From Prevotella sp. (GTDB lineage Bacteria; Bacteroidota; Bacteroidia; Bacteroidales; Bacteroidaceae): a stretch of DNA of 64,000 nt. Positions within the stretch are counted from its first letter, which is position 1. The number at the start of each line of letters is the position of its first letter. Shown here piece by piece: positions 7,556 through 17,255 of the stretch. Under the pieces are notes generated by a model. That model did not search any database, was not told the origin of the DNA, and was given only the letters and a program-made list of their open reading frames with translations. The stretch is from NCBI GenBank assembly GCA_017460515.1, contig JAFUAY010000032.1, positions 1 through 64,000 on the forward strand, given 5' to 3'. The position numbers were made by a program, and so were the translations under genes.

Positions 7556-9211
7556 ATGGAAAACGGTTCAAGTTTTAACCAATATATCCAAAATTCTATC
7601 ATCCGCAACTGGGATGCAGACGCACTGACCGACTATCAAGGTCAGACTTTACAGTTCCACGATGTGGCTCGTAAAATCGAGAAACTACACATCATGTTTG
7701 AGAACTGCGGTATTCAAAAAGGAGACAAGATCGCTATATGCGGTCGTAACTCATCCCACTGGGCAGTAACGTTTCTGGCCACATTGACCTATGGAGCAGT
7801 GGCAGTCCCCATCCTGCATGAGTTCAACGCAGAACAGATTCACAATATCGTCAACCACTCAGGTTCACGCCTCCTCTTTGTTGGAGATTTTATTGCAAAG
7901 GAGATCAATCCCGACGAGATGCCCCACGTGGATGGAATCATCAATATCCCTGATTTCTCATTGATGATTTCCCGTTCTGAAAAACTGACTTTCGCTCGCG
8001 AACACCTGAATATGATGTTTGGCGAGAAATACCCCAAGAACTTCCGCAAGGAGCACATCAACTATCATGAGGACGCGCCCGAAGAACTGGCACTCATCAA
8101 CTATACCAGTGGAACGACGGGCTTCTCAAAGGGTGTTATGCTCCCCTATCGCGGACTCTGGACGAATGTCAATTTCTGTATCAAGCATCTTGGCAAGCAA
8201 ATCCCGTCAGGTTCGTCCGTACTCGACATTCTGCCGATGGCCCACATGTATGGATTGAGCATCGAGTTCCTGTTTGGCTTTTGTAACGGCAGTCATCTGT
8301 TCTTCCTGAACCGTCTGCCCTCACCGTCGCTGATTGCAAAGGCATTCACCGAGATTCGTCCCGCCATTGTCATCTCCGTACCACTTATCATTGAGAAGAT
8401 TATCCGCAAGAAGGTATTCCCCGTGATTCAGACCAATCGCATGCGCCTGCTGTTGTCGATGCCTGTAGTATCGAAGAAAGTCAAGGACAAGATTCGCGAA
8501 CAGGTGTACGAAGCCTTCGGCGGTCGTGCTTACGAGGTGATTGTTGGCGGTGCTCCGCTTTCAAAAGAAGTAGAACAGTTCCTGATGTCGATAGGATTCC
8601 CCATCACCGTTGGCTATGGAGCCACCGAGTGTTCTCCGCTCATCAGCTATGTCGACTGGCATAACTTTGTATCAGGTTCCTGCGGACGTCCTATCGAGAA
8701 TATGGAAGCATGTATTGCCAGCAACGATCCCCGCAACGTGCCCGGTGAGATTCTTGCCAGAGGTTCCGGTGTCATGTTGGGATACTACAAGAACGAAGAA
8801 GCCACACGCGAAGCTCTTGATGCCGACGGATGGTATCATACAGGCGACCTGGGCACCATGGACGCTCAAGGCAACATCTTCATTCGCGGTCGCATCAAGA
8901 ACATGCTGCTGGGAGCAAGCGGACAGAACATCTATCCTGAAGAGATTGAGGACAAGCTGAACTCAATGCCTATGGTTGCCGAAAGCGTTGTCATTCAAGA
9001 GGGTGAGAAACTGGTTGCACTTGTATATCCCGATCAAGACGAGATTGTCAACTTCACCCAGGAGGAACTACTGACCATCATGGAGCAGAACCGTAACAAT
9101 CTGAACGAACTATTGCCAAACTACAGTCGGTTGTCGGCCATCCGTCTGCATGACGAAGAGTTTGCCAAGACTCCGAAAAAGAGCATCAAAAGATACCTAT
9201 ACCAAGCATAA
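7556..9211 (+). CDS. AMP-dependent acyl-CoA synthetase, first tandem copy
   Basis: This 551-residue enzyme belongs to the ANL superfamily and should activate a carboxylic acid, probably a medium- or long-chain fatty acid, through an acyl-AMP. The phosphate-binding loop [12 protein letters not shown] is at about residues 182-193, GYGATE at 353-358, YHTGDLG near 427-433, and the catalytic Lys of domain C is in AKTPKKSIKR near 541. It lacks a signal peptide or membrane segment. A closely similar paralogue starts 5 bp after its stop, so the two are one operon driven from 7501-7532. The substrate cannot be read from sequence. Bacteroidota of this type have few fatty-acid degradation genes, so membrane-lipid recycling is a plausible role (inference). 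Confidence 0.9.
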   Translation: MENGSSFNQYIQNSIIRNWDADALTDYQGQTLQFHDVARKIEKLHIMFENCGIQKGDKIAICGRNSSHWAVTFLATLTYGAVAVPILHEFNAEQIHNIVNHSGSRLLFVGDFIAKEINPDEMPHVDGIINIPDFSLMISRSEKLTFAREHLNMMFGEKYPKNFRKEHINYHEDAPEELALINYTSGTTGFSKGVMLPYRGLWTNVNFCIKHLGKQIPSGSSVLDILPMAHMYGLSIEFLFGFCNGSHLFFLNRLPSPSLIAKAFTEIRPAIVISVPLIIEKIIRKKVFPVIQTNRMRLLLSMPVVSKKVKDKIREQVYEAFGGRAYEVIVGGAPLSKEVEQFLMSIGFPITVGYGATECSPLISYVDWHNFVSGSCGRPIENMEACIASNDPRNVPGEILARGSGVMLGYYKNEEATREALDADGWYHTGDLGTMDAQGNIFIRGRIKNMLLGASGQNIYPEEIEDKLNSMPMVAESVVIQEGEKLVALVYPDQDEIVNFTQEELLTIMEQNRNNLNELLPNYSRLSAIRLHDEEFAKTPKKSIKRYLYQA

Positions 9212-9216
9212 TTACT

Positions 9217-10878
9217 ATGGAACAAATACAAAGCTTCAACAAGCTGATAGAGGAAAGCGTCATCAACAACTGGGATGCTGACGCATTGACCGATTATAAA
9301 GGACAGACCCTACAGTTTCATGATGTAGCCCGAAAGATTGAGAAGCTTCATATTCTCTTCGAGAACTCAGGCATTCAGAAAGGAGACAAGATAGCCCTTT
9401 GCGGCCGTAACTCCAGCCAGTGGGCAGCCGCTTTCCTGGCCACCCTGACCTACGGAGCCGTTGCCGTTCCCATCCTTCACGAGTTTATGGCCGATCAGAT
9501 TCACAACATCGTGAACCATTCTGACGCACGCATTCTCTTCGTGGGCGACCATGTAGGAACGATTATCGACCCTCAGCAGATGCCCCATCTGGAAGGCATC
9601 ATCAGCAACACCGACTATTCGCTGATGGTGAGCCGAACCGATAAGCTGACATACGCCCGTGAACATCTGAACGAGCTGTACGGCAAGAAGTTTCCCAAGT
9701 ATTTCCGCAAGGAGCACGTACACTACTATCATGAGCAGAGTCCTGACGAGTTGGCACTCATCAACTACACCAGCGGAACGACAGGCTTCTCAAAGGGCGT
9801 GATGCTCCCCTACCGTGCATTGTGGTCAAACTATGACTTTGCATGCAGCGTGCTGGGCAAGACCATCCAGAAAGGCGACAACGTCATTTCCATCCTTCCG
9901 ATGGCCCACATGTACGGAATGGCCTTCGAGTTCCTCTTCGAATTCCTGCACGGCTGTCACACGTACTACCTGAACCGTACGCCGTCGCCCGCTATTATTG
10001 CCCAGGCGTTTGCCGATATCAAGCCGAAGATCATCATTGCCGTGCCTTTGGTTATCGAGAAGATCATCCGCAAGAAGGTGTTCCCCAAGATTCAGAACAA
10101 CCGCATGCGCCTGTTGCTTGGAATGCCTGTCATCTCCAAGAAGGTGCGCGAAATGATTTGCCAGGAGGTTGTCAAAGCCTTCGGTGGTAATATGTATGAG
10201 GTAATCATTGGTGGAGCCGCTTTCAATCAGGAGGTCGAACAGTTCCTCAAGCGCATCAGCTTCCCCTATACCGTTGGCTACGGAGCTACCGAGTGCGCCC
10301 CGATTATCTGCTATGCCGACTGGCACGACTTCAAGCCCGGCTCTTGCGGTAAAGCCGTCAAGCACATGGAGGTGAAGATTGACTCTCGCGATCCTGAGAA
10401 CGTCCCCGGCGAGATTCTGACACGCGGTCTGAACGTGATGCTGGGTTACTATAAGAATGAAGAAGCCACCCGCCAGACCATTGATGCCGAAGGATGGTAC
10501 CACACCGGCGATTTGGGCACAATGGACAGCGAAGGCAATGTGTTCATCAACGGACGCTCGAAGAACATGCTGCTGGGTGCTAACGGCCAGAACATCTATC
10601 CAGAGGAGATTGAAGACAAGCTGAACTCACTGCCGATGGTGGTTGAAAGTATCATCGTTCAGCGTGAGAACAAGCTCGTTGCCCTGATTCATCCCGATAT
10701 GGATGAGGTGCGCAACATGAACTTCTCGACAGCCGAGTTGGAAGACATTATGGAGCAGAACCGCAACACACTCAATCAGCAGTTGCCTGCCTACGAAAAG
10801 ATATCGGAAGTTGAAATCTTTGAAGACGAGTTCGCCAAGACGCCGAAGAAGAGCATCAAACGCTATCTTTACAAATAA
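9217..10878 (+). CDS. AMP-dependent acyl-CoA synthetase, second tandem copy
   Basis: The 553-residue product keeps all ANL motifs of its neighbour ([50 protein letters not shown]) and aligns with it along the whole length without large gaps. Differences gather in the middle, in the putative acyl-binding half (for example SVLGKTIQKGDNVISIL against KHLGKQIPSGSSVLDIL). The start ATG is 5 bp after the previous stop. A terminator follows at 10938-10981. The pair looks like a tandem duplication that has diverged in acyl specificity; that specificity is not known. A third, more distant synthetase lies at 34.5 kb. Confidence 0.9.
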   Translation: MEQIQSFNKLIEESVINNWDADALTDYKGQTLQFHDVARKIEKLHILFENSGIQKGDKIALCGRNSSQWAAAFLATLTYGAVAVPILHEFMADQIHNIVNHSDARILFVGDHVGTIIDPQQMPHLEGIISNTDYSLMVSRTDKLTYAREHLNELYGKKFPKYFRKEHVHYYHEQSPDELALINYTSGTTGFSKGVMLPYRALWSNYDFACSVLGKTIQKGDNVISILPMAHMYGMAFEFLFEFLHGCHTYYLNRTPSPAIIAQAFADIKPKIIIAVPLVIEKIIRKKVFPKIQNNRMRLLLGMPVISKKVREMICQEVVKAFGGNMYEVIIGGAAFNQEVEQFLKRISFPYTVGYGATECAPIICYADWHDFKPGSCGKAVKHMEVKIDSRDPENVPGEILTRGLNVMLGYYKNEEATRQTIDAEGWYHTGDLGTMDSEGNVFINGRSKNMLLGANGQNIYPEEIEDKLNSLPMVVESIIVQRENKLVALIHPDMDEVRNMNFSTAELEDIMEQNRNTLNQQLPAYEKISEVEIFEDEFAKTPKKSIKRYLYK

Positions 10879-10937
10879 AGAACTTCCTTAGGAGTTCAGG
10901 AGTTCATCATCACATGAGTCCAGAACTCAAGCCTTAC

Positions 10938-10981
10938 CGGACAGAAAAGAGTTGCATAGTCTTTTTTCTGTCCGTTTTTTT
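10938..10981 (+). terminator. Terminator after the second acyl-CoA synthetase
   Basis: CGGACAGAAAA (10938-10948) pairs perfectly with TTTTCTGTCCG (10964-10974) and is followed by seven T. The last T residues also form the TTTG of the next promoter. Confidence 0.9.
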
Positions 10982-11010
10982 GTGCAATCGCTTTTTTCTT
11001 CGTACCTTTG
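10979..11010 (+). promoter_or_regulatory. Promoter of the oxidoreductase gene, fused to the preceding terminator
   Basis: TTTG (10979-10982), 20-nt spacer, TACCTTTG (11003-11010). The TTTG is the tail of the terminator T-run. Transcription would begin near 11017, which excludes a TTG start at 11008 and supports ATG at 11044. Confidence 0.8.
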
Positions 11011-11043
11011 CAAAGTCGTTTCATCAGAAACGGCTCTCTTTTC

Positions 11044-12027
11044 ATGAAATTAATCAAATGGGGATTCATAGGCTGCGGTGAGGTCACTGAAAAGAAAAGC
11101 GGACCGGCTTTCAATAAAGTTGAAGGTTCGTCGGTAGTTGCCGTGATGAGCCGTTCTGAAGAGAAAGCCCGTTCGTATGCTGAGCGCCACAACATTCCCC
11201 GTTGGTACACCGATGCCCAGAAACTGATTGACGATCCGGAGGTCAACGCCATCTATGTGGCCACTCCCCCGTCGAGTCACGCTACCTTTGCCATCATGTC
11301 GATGAAGGCTGGCAAGCCCGTCTATGTCGAGAAGCCGTTGGCTGCCAGTTATGATGACTGTGCACGCGTGAACCGCATCAGCGAGCAGACGGGAGTGCCC
11401 TGTTTCGTGGCCTATTATCGCCGCTATCTTCCCTATTTCCTACGTGTGAAGAAGATTGTGGAACAAGGCACGATCGGTACTGTTATCAATGCCCAGGTGC
11501 GTTTTGCCGTTCCTCCACGCGAGTTGGACTATGCTCATCCGGAGAATCTCCCCTGGCGCCTGCAGCCCGATATTGCCGGTGGCGGCTATTTCTATGATTT
11601 AGCACCCCATCAGTTAGACCTGCTGCAGGAGATGTTCGGTGTTATCCTCGATGCTCGCGGCATTTGTGCCAATCGCGGGAAAATCTATCAAGCCGAGGAC
11701 AGCGTCAGTGCTATCTTCCGTTTTGAGAACGGTCTGCCGGGCTCAGGTTCCTGGTGTTTCGTTGCCCACGATTCCGCCCGCGAGGACAGCATCCAACTGA
11801 TTGGTGATCGCGGTTCGCTGCGTTTCTCCGTCTTCGACTATGCCCCTATCGAACTGCATACCAGCGACGGAACAGAACATATCACCGTTCCCAACCCGCC
11901 GTTCGTACAATATCCCCTTATCAAGAATGTGGTAGAACATCTGCAGGGCTTAGGCGTATGCAGTTGCACCAGCATATCGGCAACCCCCGTCAACTGGGCG
12001 ATGGACCGCATTCTTGGAAAATTCTAA
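11044..12027 (+). CDS. Gfo/Idh/MocA family NAD(P)-dependent oxidoreductase
   Basis: The 327-residue product opens with a Rossmann fold (KWGFIGCGEVT, residues 4-14), has the family EKPLA motif (about 95-99) that supplies a catalytic Lys, and DLAPHQLDLL (about 183-192) with the catalytic His region. Such enzymes oxidise or reduce sugars, inositols or related polyols; the substrate here is unknown. The open frame allows an earlier TTG start at 11008, but the promoter geometry favours ATG 11044. The DUF4421 gene follows after 8 bp, so the gene probably leads an operon running through DUF1460 and DUF1232 genes. Confidence 0.9.
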   Translation: MKLIKWGFIGCGEVTEKKSGPAFNKVEGSSVVAVMSRSEEKARSYAERHNIPRWYTDAQKLIDDPEVNAIYVATPPSSHATFAIMSMKAGKPVYVEKPLAASYDDCARVNRISEQTGVPCFVAYYRRYLPYFLRVKKIVEQGTIGTVINAQVRFAVPPRELDYAHPENLPWRLQPDIAGGGYFYDLAPHQLDLLQEMFGVILDARGICANRGKIYQAEDSVSAIFRFENGLPGSGSWCFVAHDSAREDSIQLIGDRGSLRFSVFDYAPIELHTSDGTEHITVPNPPFVQYPLIKNVVEHLQGLGVCSCTSISATPVNWAMDRILGKF

Positions 12028-12035
12028 GCAGAAAG

Positions 12036-13208
12036 ATGAAGTGGCCGCTCCTCACTCTTGCGTTCTTTGGATTTTCCTTATCCGCACTGTCTGCAGTTCC
12101 GGCTGACTCCGTCTTACAGAAAGAGTATGCAGTTCCGGCTGACTCTGTCTCTGTTCTACCGAACGATACGTTAGCCCCTGACACCCAAGCAATTGAGCAA
12201 CCACGAAAGCTGGGGCTCATCCGACGCATTATCCGCGGGTTCGACCGTTTGGACGAACGTTATATTGAACCACAGCACTACGTCTTCACCGTCATGTTGC
12301 AGAGCACCTACACCTACGATTACTATACGCTGCGCACTTCATTGCTGAAAGGCCAGCACATCAGCTTTGCCCATGCTGGCGACATCAAGGTAGGCCCGTA
12401 CATCGGATGGAAATGGATCTTTGGCGGATACTCGTTCACACTGGGTCACTCCACCTACGACAAGACAAAGACAGAGATAGACTTCAGTATGTACAGCTCG
12501 CAGATAGGCTTCGACTTCTTCTACCGGCGCACGGGTAGCGACTACCGACTACGGAATATTCGCGTAGACGATCATGTGGACACCTCGCCCCTCGACAATG
12601 AACCGTTCGACGGACTCCAAGTAGGCATCACGGGATTCAACCTGTACTACATCTTCAATCACGGCCGTTTCTCCTATCCTGCGGCCTTTGCCCAGAGCAC
12701 TATTCAGAAGATCAGCTGCGGTTCCTGGATGGCAGGCTTTGGCTACAACCGCAACTCACTGGAATTCGACCACTCGAAACTCCAGCAGGTCTTCGACGAG
12801 AAATTGGGTAAGAACACCGTGCTGATTGACTCCGGCCTGATGTTCAATTCGGCCAGGTACTACGACATCAACGTTTCTGCCGGCTACGCCTATAACTGGG
12901 TCTTTGCCCGCAACTGGCTGTTTTGTGCCTGCGGACAACTGGCATTGGGCTACAAGCAGAGCAGCGGTGATGTGAACGAGCGTTCAGGAATGCCCAAGAG
13001 TTTCTCTGTCACCAAGATCAATCCGAACTTGATAGGCCGTTTTGCCCTCGTCTATAACAATATGCGCTGGTATGCAGGCTTCAGTGCCATCGTTCGTTCC
13101 AACACTTATTATGAGTCACGTTTCTCAACGACCAATACCTACGGCAACATGAACCTGTACGTAGGATATAACTTCGGACTCAAGAAGAAGTATCGCAATA
13201 AAGACTGA
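12036..13208 (+). CDS. DUF4421 family outer-membrane protein
   Basis: A 390-residue exported protein. The start chosen is the Met that opens a signal peptide (MKWPLLTLAFFGFSLSALSA); an upstream Met in the same frame lies inside the oxidoreductase gene. Residues after about 55 contain YIEPQHYVFTVMLQ and many amphipathic strands, and the pattern fits DUF4421, a Bacteroidota family of predicted outer-membrane barrels. The stretch DSVLQKEYAVPADSV shows a short duplicated PADSV segment just after the signal peptide. It follows the oxidoreductase by 8 bp and precedes the DUF1460 gene by 23 bp, so it is probably co-transcribed. Function unknown. Confidence 0.8.
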   Translation: MKWPLLTLAFFGFSLSALSAVPADSVLQKEYAVPADSVSVLPNDTLAPDTQAIEQPRKLGLIRRIIRGFDRLDERYIEPQHYVFTVMLQSTYTYDYYTLRTSLLKGQHISFAHAGDIKVGPYIGWKWIFGGYSFTLGHSTYDKTKTEIDFSMYSSQIGFDFFYRRTGSDYRLRNIRVDDHVDTSPLDNEPFDGLQVGITGFNLYYIFNHGRFSYPAAFAQSTIQKISCGSWMAGFGYNRNSLEFDHSKLQQVFDEKLGKNTVLIDSGLMFNSARYYDINVSAGYAYNWVFARNWLFCACGQLALGYKQSSGDVNERSGMPKSFSVTKINPNLIGRFALVYNNMRWYAGFSAIVRSNTYYESRFSTTNTYGNMNLYVGYNFGLKKKYRNKD

Positions 13209-13231
13209 CTTTTCCCGTTAAATAGAATAGA

Positions 13232-14089
13232 ATGGTGTATAGAACCCTCATATCGCTACTCATTATGCTGGCTTGCTGTCAGCAGGAAGCGCTGTCGCAG
13301 CCACTCACCTACTGCTCAGCAGACAGTGCCGAGATTGTGGGATTGTTACGCAGGGGGAGCACTTCGCCCCTGTTCTTCGCCCAGCACTTCATCGGACGGC
13401 CTTACGTGGCCCACACCCTTGAAGTCAACGACGATGAGCGTCTGGTCATCAACACCCGTCAACTGGATTGCACCACTCTTGTAGAGACCGTTGCCGCACT
13501 GACCCTTTGCGCTCAACACGGTGACAGCACCTTTGCCGACTATGTACGGGTGCTGACCCAACTACGCTATCGTCAGGGGAAGCTGAACGGCTATGCCAGC
13601 CGACTACACTATTTCAGTGACTGGATTGCCGACAAACAGGCGATGAAGATTGTGCAGGAGATTCAGAAGCCCAATCCCCCATTCACTGCTGTTCAGAAAC
13701 TGAACATCAACTACATGAGCCGACATGCTGATGCTTACAAGGCACTGAAGGCCCACCCCGACCTCGTTCCACTCATTGCCCAACAAGAACGGGCGCTTAC
13801 TGGTAAGACCTATCGGTATATCCCCAAGAACCGTATCGCTAACACCAAGCTTTTAAGAAATACTATTCACGATGGCGATATCATAGCCATCACCTGCAAG
13901 AAGCCCGGTCTTGACATTGCCCATCTCGGCTTTGCCGTTTGGAAGAAAGACGGACTTCACCTGCTCAACGCCTCCCAGCTGCACAAGAAAGTGGTGCTGG
14001 AGCCAATGACGCTGAGCCAGTATCTAACCAAACACCCGTCACACACGGGCATCAGAATTATTCGTTTATGGAATTACCCGATTTTATGA
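13232..14089 (+). CDS. DUF1460 family secreted cysteine amidase/peptidase
   Basis: The 285-residue protein has a signal peptide with a Cys pair near its end (LACCQQEA), so it could be a lipoprotein. DUF1460 proteins are NlpC/P60-like enzymes acting on peptidoglycan, for example as N-acetylmuramoyl-L-alanine amidases. The catalytic Cys80 is seen in QLDCTTLVET, and the His partner in DIAHLGFAVW. The length fits the family. Its 3-prime end overlaps the DUF1232 gene, which implies translational coupling. A role in cell-wall recycling in the periplasm is inferred from the family. Confidence 0.85.
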   Translation: MVYRTLISLLIMLACCQQEALSQPLTYCSADSAEIVGLLRRGSTSPLFFAQHFIGRPYVAHTLEVNDDERLVINTRQLDCTTLVETVAALTLCAQHGDSTFADYVRVLTQLRYRQGKLNGYASRLHYFSDWIADKQAMKIVQEIQKPNPPFTAVQKLNINYMSRHADAYKALKAHPDLVPLIAQQERALTGKTYRYIPKNRIANTKLLRNTIHDGDIIAITCKKPGLDIAHLGFAVWKKDGLHLLNASQLHKKVVLEPMTLSQYLTKHPSHTGIRIIRLWNYPIL

Positions 14090-14451
14090 GTTATGCCAAC
14101 AAGTTCTCTCAGAGCGAATTTGTTGAGAAGATTGCACGTGTAGCCAAGCGTGCCGGTGCCAAGTTGGTCTATGCAGCCCTCATCCTGTTCTACACCCTTC
14201 AGAGTGACAAGATCAGCATGAAGGACAAGACCATCATCGTTGGTGCGTTAGGCTATCTGATCAGTCCCCTTGATGTAGTACCCGATGCCATTCCCATCGT
14301 AGGCTTGAGCGACGATCTGGCCGTACTTATCTACGTGCTGAAAAAGGTGTGGACAGACATTGATCCCGACATCAAGGAGCGTGCCCAGAAGAAACTTTCC
14401 GAGTGGTTCGATGAGGAAGAAATCAGCGAAATAGACACCCTCTTCGATTAA
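14068..14451 (+). CDS. DUF1232 (YkvA-like) small membrane protein
   Basis: A 127-residue protein with the DUF1232 signature GALGYLISPLDVVPDAIPIVGLSDDLAVL (central part shown by its key residues S-P-x-D and P-D-x-I-P). One or two hydrophobic segments flank it (AALILFYTL and the signature itself). The C-terminus is acidic (DEEEISEIDTLFD). Two starts are possible: ATG 14068, overlapping DUF1460 by 22 nt, or ATG 14086, overlapping by 4 nt (ATGA). The first gives MELPDF, which resembles relatives. Function unknown; co-translated with the amidase gene. Confidence 0.8.
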   Translation: MELPDFMSYANKFSQSEFVEKIARVAKRAGAKLVYAALILFYTLQSDKISMKDKTIIVGALGYLISPLDVVPDAIPIVGLSDDLAVLIYVLKKVWTDIDPDIKERAQKKLSEWFDEEEISEIDTLFD

Positions 14452-14541
14452 TATCGCCCGCCAAGTTCTCCGGAATACTGAAAACCGCGCTGTTTTTCAT
14501 TTAAAATTGCTTAATTCTTTTCTCAAATGCGAGAAAAGTAG

Positions 14542-14549
14542 TACTTTTG
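14542..14549 (+). promoter_or_regulatory. -7 box for gyrA
   Basis: TACTTTTG, 76 bp before the gyrA start. Upstream at the expected spacing is TTTT rather than TTTG. Confidence 0.6.
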
Positions 14550-14624
14550 CATTCTGTAGAAAACAGCTAAAATGCGTCAGCGGGCTTTAAAATGGCCTTC
14601 AGCGCAAAATCTTGAAAAAAAATA

Positions 14625-17228
14625 ATGGATCAGACAATTGACAACGACAGAATCTTAAAGATTAACATTGAGGAAGAGATGAAGTCATCTTACATCGACT
14701 ATTCGATGTCAGTAATCGTAGCTCGTGCCCTTCCCGATGTACGTGATGGATTTAAGCCCGTTCATCGCCGTATCCTCTACGGTATGATGGGAATTGGAAA
14801 TACAAGCGACAAGCCGCATAAGAAGTGCGCCCGTGTTGTAGGTGAGGTACTCGGTAAGTATCACCCTCACGGCGACTCTTCTGTCTACGGAGCCCTTGTC
14901 CGCATGGGTCAGGAGTGGAACATGCGCTATATGCTTGTTGACGGTCAGGGTAACTTCGGTTCGGTCGACGGTGATTCTCCCGCTGCTATGCGTTACACGG
15001 AGTGCCGCCTTTCGAAGATGGGCGAGCACATCATGGACGACCTGGAGAAGGATACCGTAGATATGGATCCCAACTTCGACAACACGTTGGTTGAGCCCAG
15101 CGTAATGCCGACGAAGGTGCCTAACCTGCTGGTCAACGGCGGTAACGGTATTGCCGTAGGTATGGCTACGAACATGCCCACCCACAATCTGGGCGAGGTC
15201 ATTGACGGATGCTGTGCGTTTATTGATAACCCAGAGATTGACACCGACGGACTGATGGAGTACATCCCCGGTCTTGACTTCCCCACAGGTGCATATATTT
15301 ATGGTTTGCAGGGCGTGCGCGATGCCTACGAGACCGGTCGCGGCCGTATCGTGATGCGTGCGAAGGCAGAGATTGAGGCTGGCGAACAGCATGATAAGAT
15401 TGTGGTCACCGAGATTCCTTACGGTGTCAACAAGGCCGACCTCGTAGCCTATATTGCCGACCTGGCTACCCAGCATAAGATTGAGGGCATCTCGAATGTC
15501 AACGACGAGTCAGGCCGTCAGGGTATGCGTATCGTAGTCGACGTGAAGCGCGATGCGAACGCCAATGTTATCTTGAACAAGCTGTTTAAGATGACTGCCC
15601 TACAGAGCTCATTCTCAGTGAATAACATTGCGCTGGTTCCCATTCCAGGAACTCACGGCAAGATGCGTCCGAAGCTGCTCTCACTGCGTGATTGCATCCG
15701 CTACTTCATTGAGCATCGCCACGAGGTCACCATCCGTCGCACCAAGTATGATCTGAAGAAAGCCCAGGAGCGTGCCCACATTCTGGAAGGCTTGATTATT
15801 GCCGTCAACAATATCGATGAGGTGGTACACATCATTCGCCAGTCGGCAACGCCTACCGATGCCCAGCGCAACCTGGAGAAGCGTTTCGATCTGGACGAGC
15901 TGCAGTCGAAGGCTATCGTCGATATGCGTCTGAGTCAGTTGACCGGCCTGCGTGTCGACCAGCTCCATCAGGAGTATGACGACCTGATGAAACTCATTGC
16001 CGACCTGGAGGAAATCCTGAATAATCCTGAACGTTGCAAGCAGGTGATGAAAGACGACCTGCTGGAGGTGAAGGAGAAGTATGGCGACGAGCGTAAGACG
16101 GAAATCATACCGTTCGACCATGAGTTCAATGCTGAAGACTTCTACCCCGATGATCCTGTGGTGATCACCATCAGCCACATGGGTTACATCAAGCGCACAC
16201 CGCTCACCGAGTTCCACGAACAGGCTCGCGGCGGCGTAGGTGCAAAGGCTGCCCGTCATCGCGATAACGACTTCACCGAGTATATCTATCCTGCCACAAT
16301 GCACAACACGCTGCTCTTCTTCACCCAGAAGGGTCGCTGCTACTGGCAGAAGTGCTACGAGATTCCTGAAGGCGACAAGAGCTCGAAGGGCCGCGCTATC
16401 CAGAACATGCTCAATATCGAGCCCGATGATGCTATCAACGCCGTGCTGCGCATCAAGAACTTCAACGACGAAGAGTTCTTGAAGACCCACTACGTGATGT
16501 TTGCCACCAAGCAGGGCATCATCAAGAAGACCTGTCTGTACGACTTCCGCAACGTGCGTGCTGCCGGTGTACGCGCCATCAATATCAACGAGGGTGACCA
16601 GGTGGTAGGCGTTCGTCTGACCAACGGTAGCAACGAGATTCTGCTGGCCAACCGTAACGGTCGCGCCGTTCGCTTCAATGAAGATACTGTACGCACGATG
16701 GGCCGCGTGTCTACGGGCGTTATCGGTATGCGTCTCGATGGCGGCGACGATGAGGTAGTAGGTATGGTTTGCGTCAACGATCCGCAGACAGAGACGATTA
16801 TGGTTGTCTCAGAGAACGGCTACGGAAAGCGCTCCGATATTGAAGACTATCGCAAGACGAACCGCGGAACCAAGGGTGTGAAGACCCTCGCCATCACTGA
16901 GAAGACGGGCCGTCTGGTAGCCATCAAGGTGGTTACTGACGAGAACGACCTCATGATCATCAACAAGAGCGGTATCCTCATCCGTCTGAAGGTGGCTGAT
17001 GTACGCGTGATGGGTCGTGCTACCCAGGGTGTTCGTCTCATCAACCTCGCTAAGAAGAACGACACCATTGCTTCGGTATGCAAGGTGATGCACAACACCG
17101 CCGAGGAAGAGGAAGCTGGTGAAGTGGAAGAACCACTGGATACAACCGGTGCTGTTGAGAATACGGGAAACGTTGAAACGACCGATGCCGTAGAGACCGT
17201 CGACACACCTGAGAACAATGAACAATAA
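14625..17228 (+). CDS. gyrA: DNA gyrase subunit A
   Basis: The 867-residue protein is the breakage-reunion subunit of gyrase, which introduces negative supercoils with GyrB. The catalytic Tyr is in AAMRYTECRLS (about residue 125). The quinolone region reads HPHGDSSVYGALVRM: Ser83 (E. coli numbering) is kept, and the position equal to Asp87 is Gly. The C-terminal beta-pinwheel carries the GyrA box QARGGVG (about 530), which separates it from ParC. The acidic C-terminal tail (EEEEAGEVEEP, then repeats of TTGAVENTGNVETTDAVET) is a low-complexity extension. Two TPR protein genes follow at 27 and 30 bp spacing, suggesting one operon. Confidence 0.97.
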   Translation: MDQTIDNDRILKINIEEEMKSSYIDYSMSVIVARALPDVRDGFKPVHRRILYGMMGIGNTSDKPHKKCARVVGEVLGKYHPHGDSSVYGALVRMGQEWNMRYMLVDGQGNFGSVDGDSPAAMRYTECRLSKMGEHIMDDLEKDTVDMDPNFDNTLVEPSVMPTKVPNLLVNGGNGIAVGMATNMPTHNLGEVIDGCCAFIDNPEIDTDGLMEYIPGLDFPTGAYIYGLQGVRDAYETGRGRIVMRAKAEIEAGEQHDKIVVTEIPYGVNKADLVAYIADLATQHKIEGISNVNDESGRQGMRIVVDVKRDANANVILNKLFKMTALQSSFSVNNIALVPIPGTHGKMRPKLLSLRDCIRYFIEHRHEVTIRRTKYDLKKAQERAHILEGLIIAVNNIDEVVHIIRQSATPTDAQRNLEKRFDLDELQSKAIVDMRLSQLTGLRVDQLHQEYDDLMKLIADLEEILNNPERCKQVMKDDLLEVKEKYGDERKTEIIPFDHEFNAEDFYPDDPVVITISHMGYIKRTPLTEFHEQARGGVGAKAARHRDNDFTEYIYPATMHNTLLFFTQKGRCYWQKCYEIPEGDKSSKGRAIQNMLNIEPDDAINAVLRIKNFNDEEFLKTHYVMFATKQGIIKKTCLYDFRNVRAAGVRAININEGDQVVGVRLTNGSNEILLANRNGRAVRFNEDTVRTMGRVSTGVIGMRLDGGDDEVVGMVCVNDPQTETIMVVSENGYGKRSDIEDYRKTNRGTKGVKTLAITEKTGRLVAIKVVTDENDLMIINKSGILIRLKVADVRVMGRATQGVRLINLAKKNDTIASVCKVMHNTAEEEEAGEVEEPLDTTGAVENTGNVETTDAVETVDTPENNEQ

Positions 17229-17255
17229 CTGTTAAACCAAAAATTTATACGTAAG

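Noticed and set aside
14709-15476. Minus-strand frames inside gyrA
   Set aside because: Antisense shadows of a highly conserved gene; no promoter or family match.
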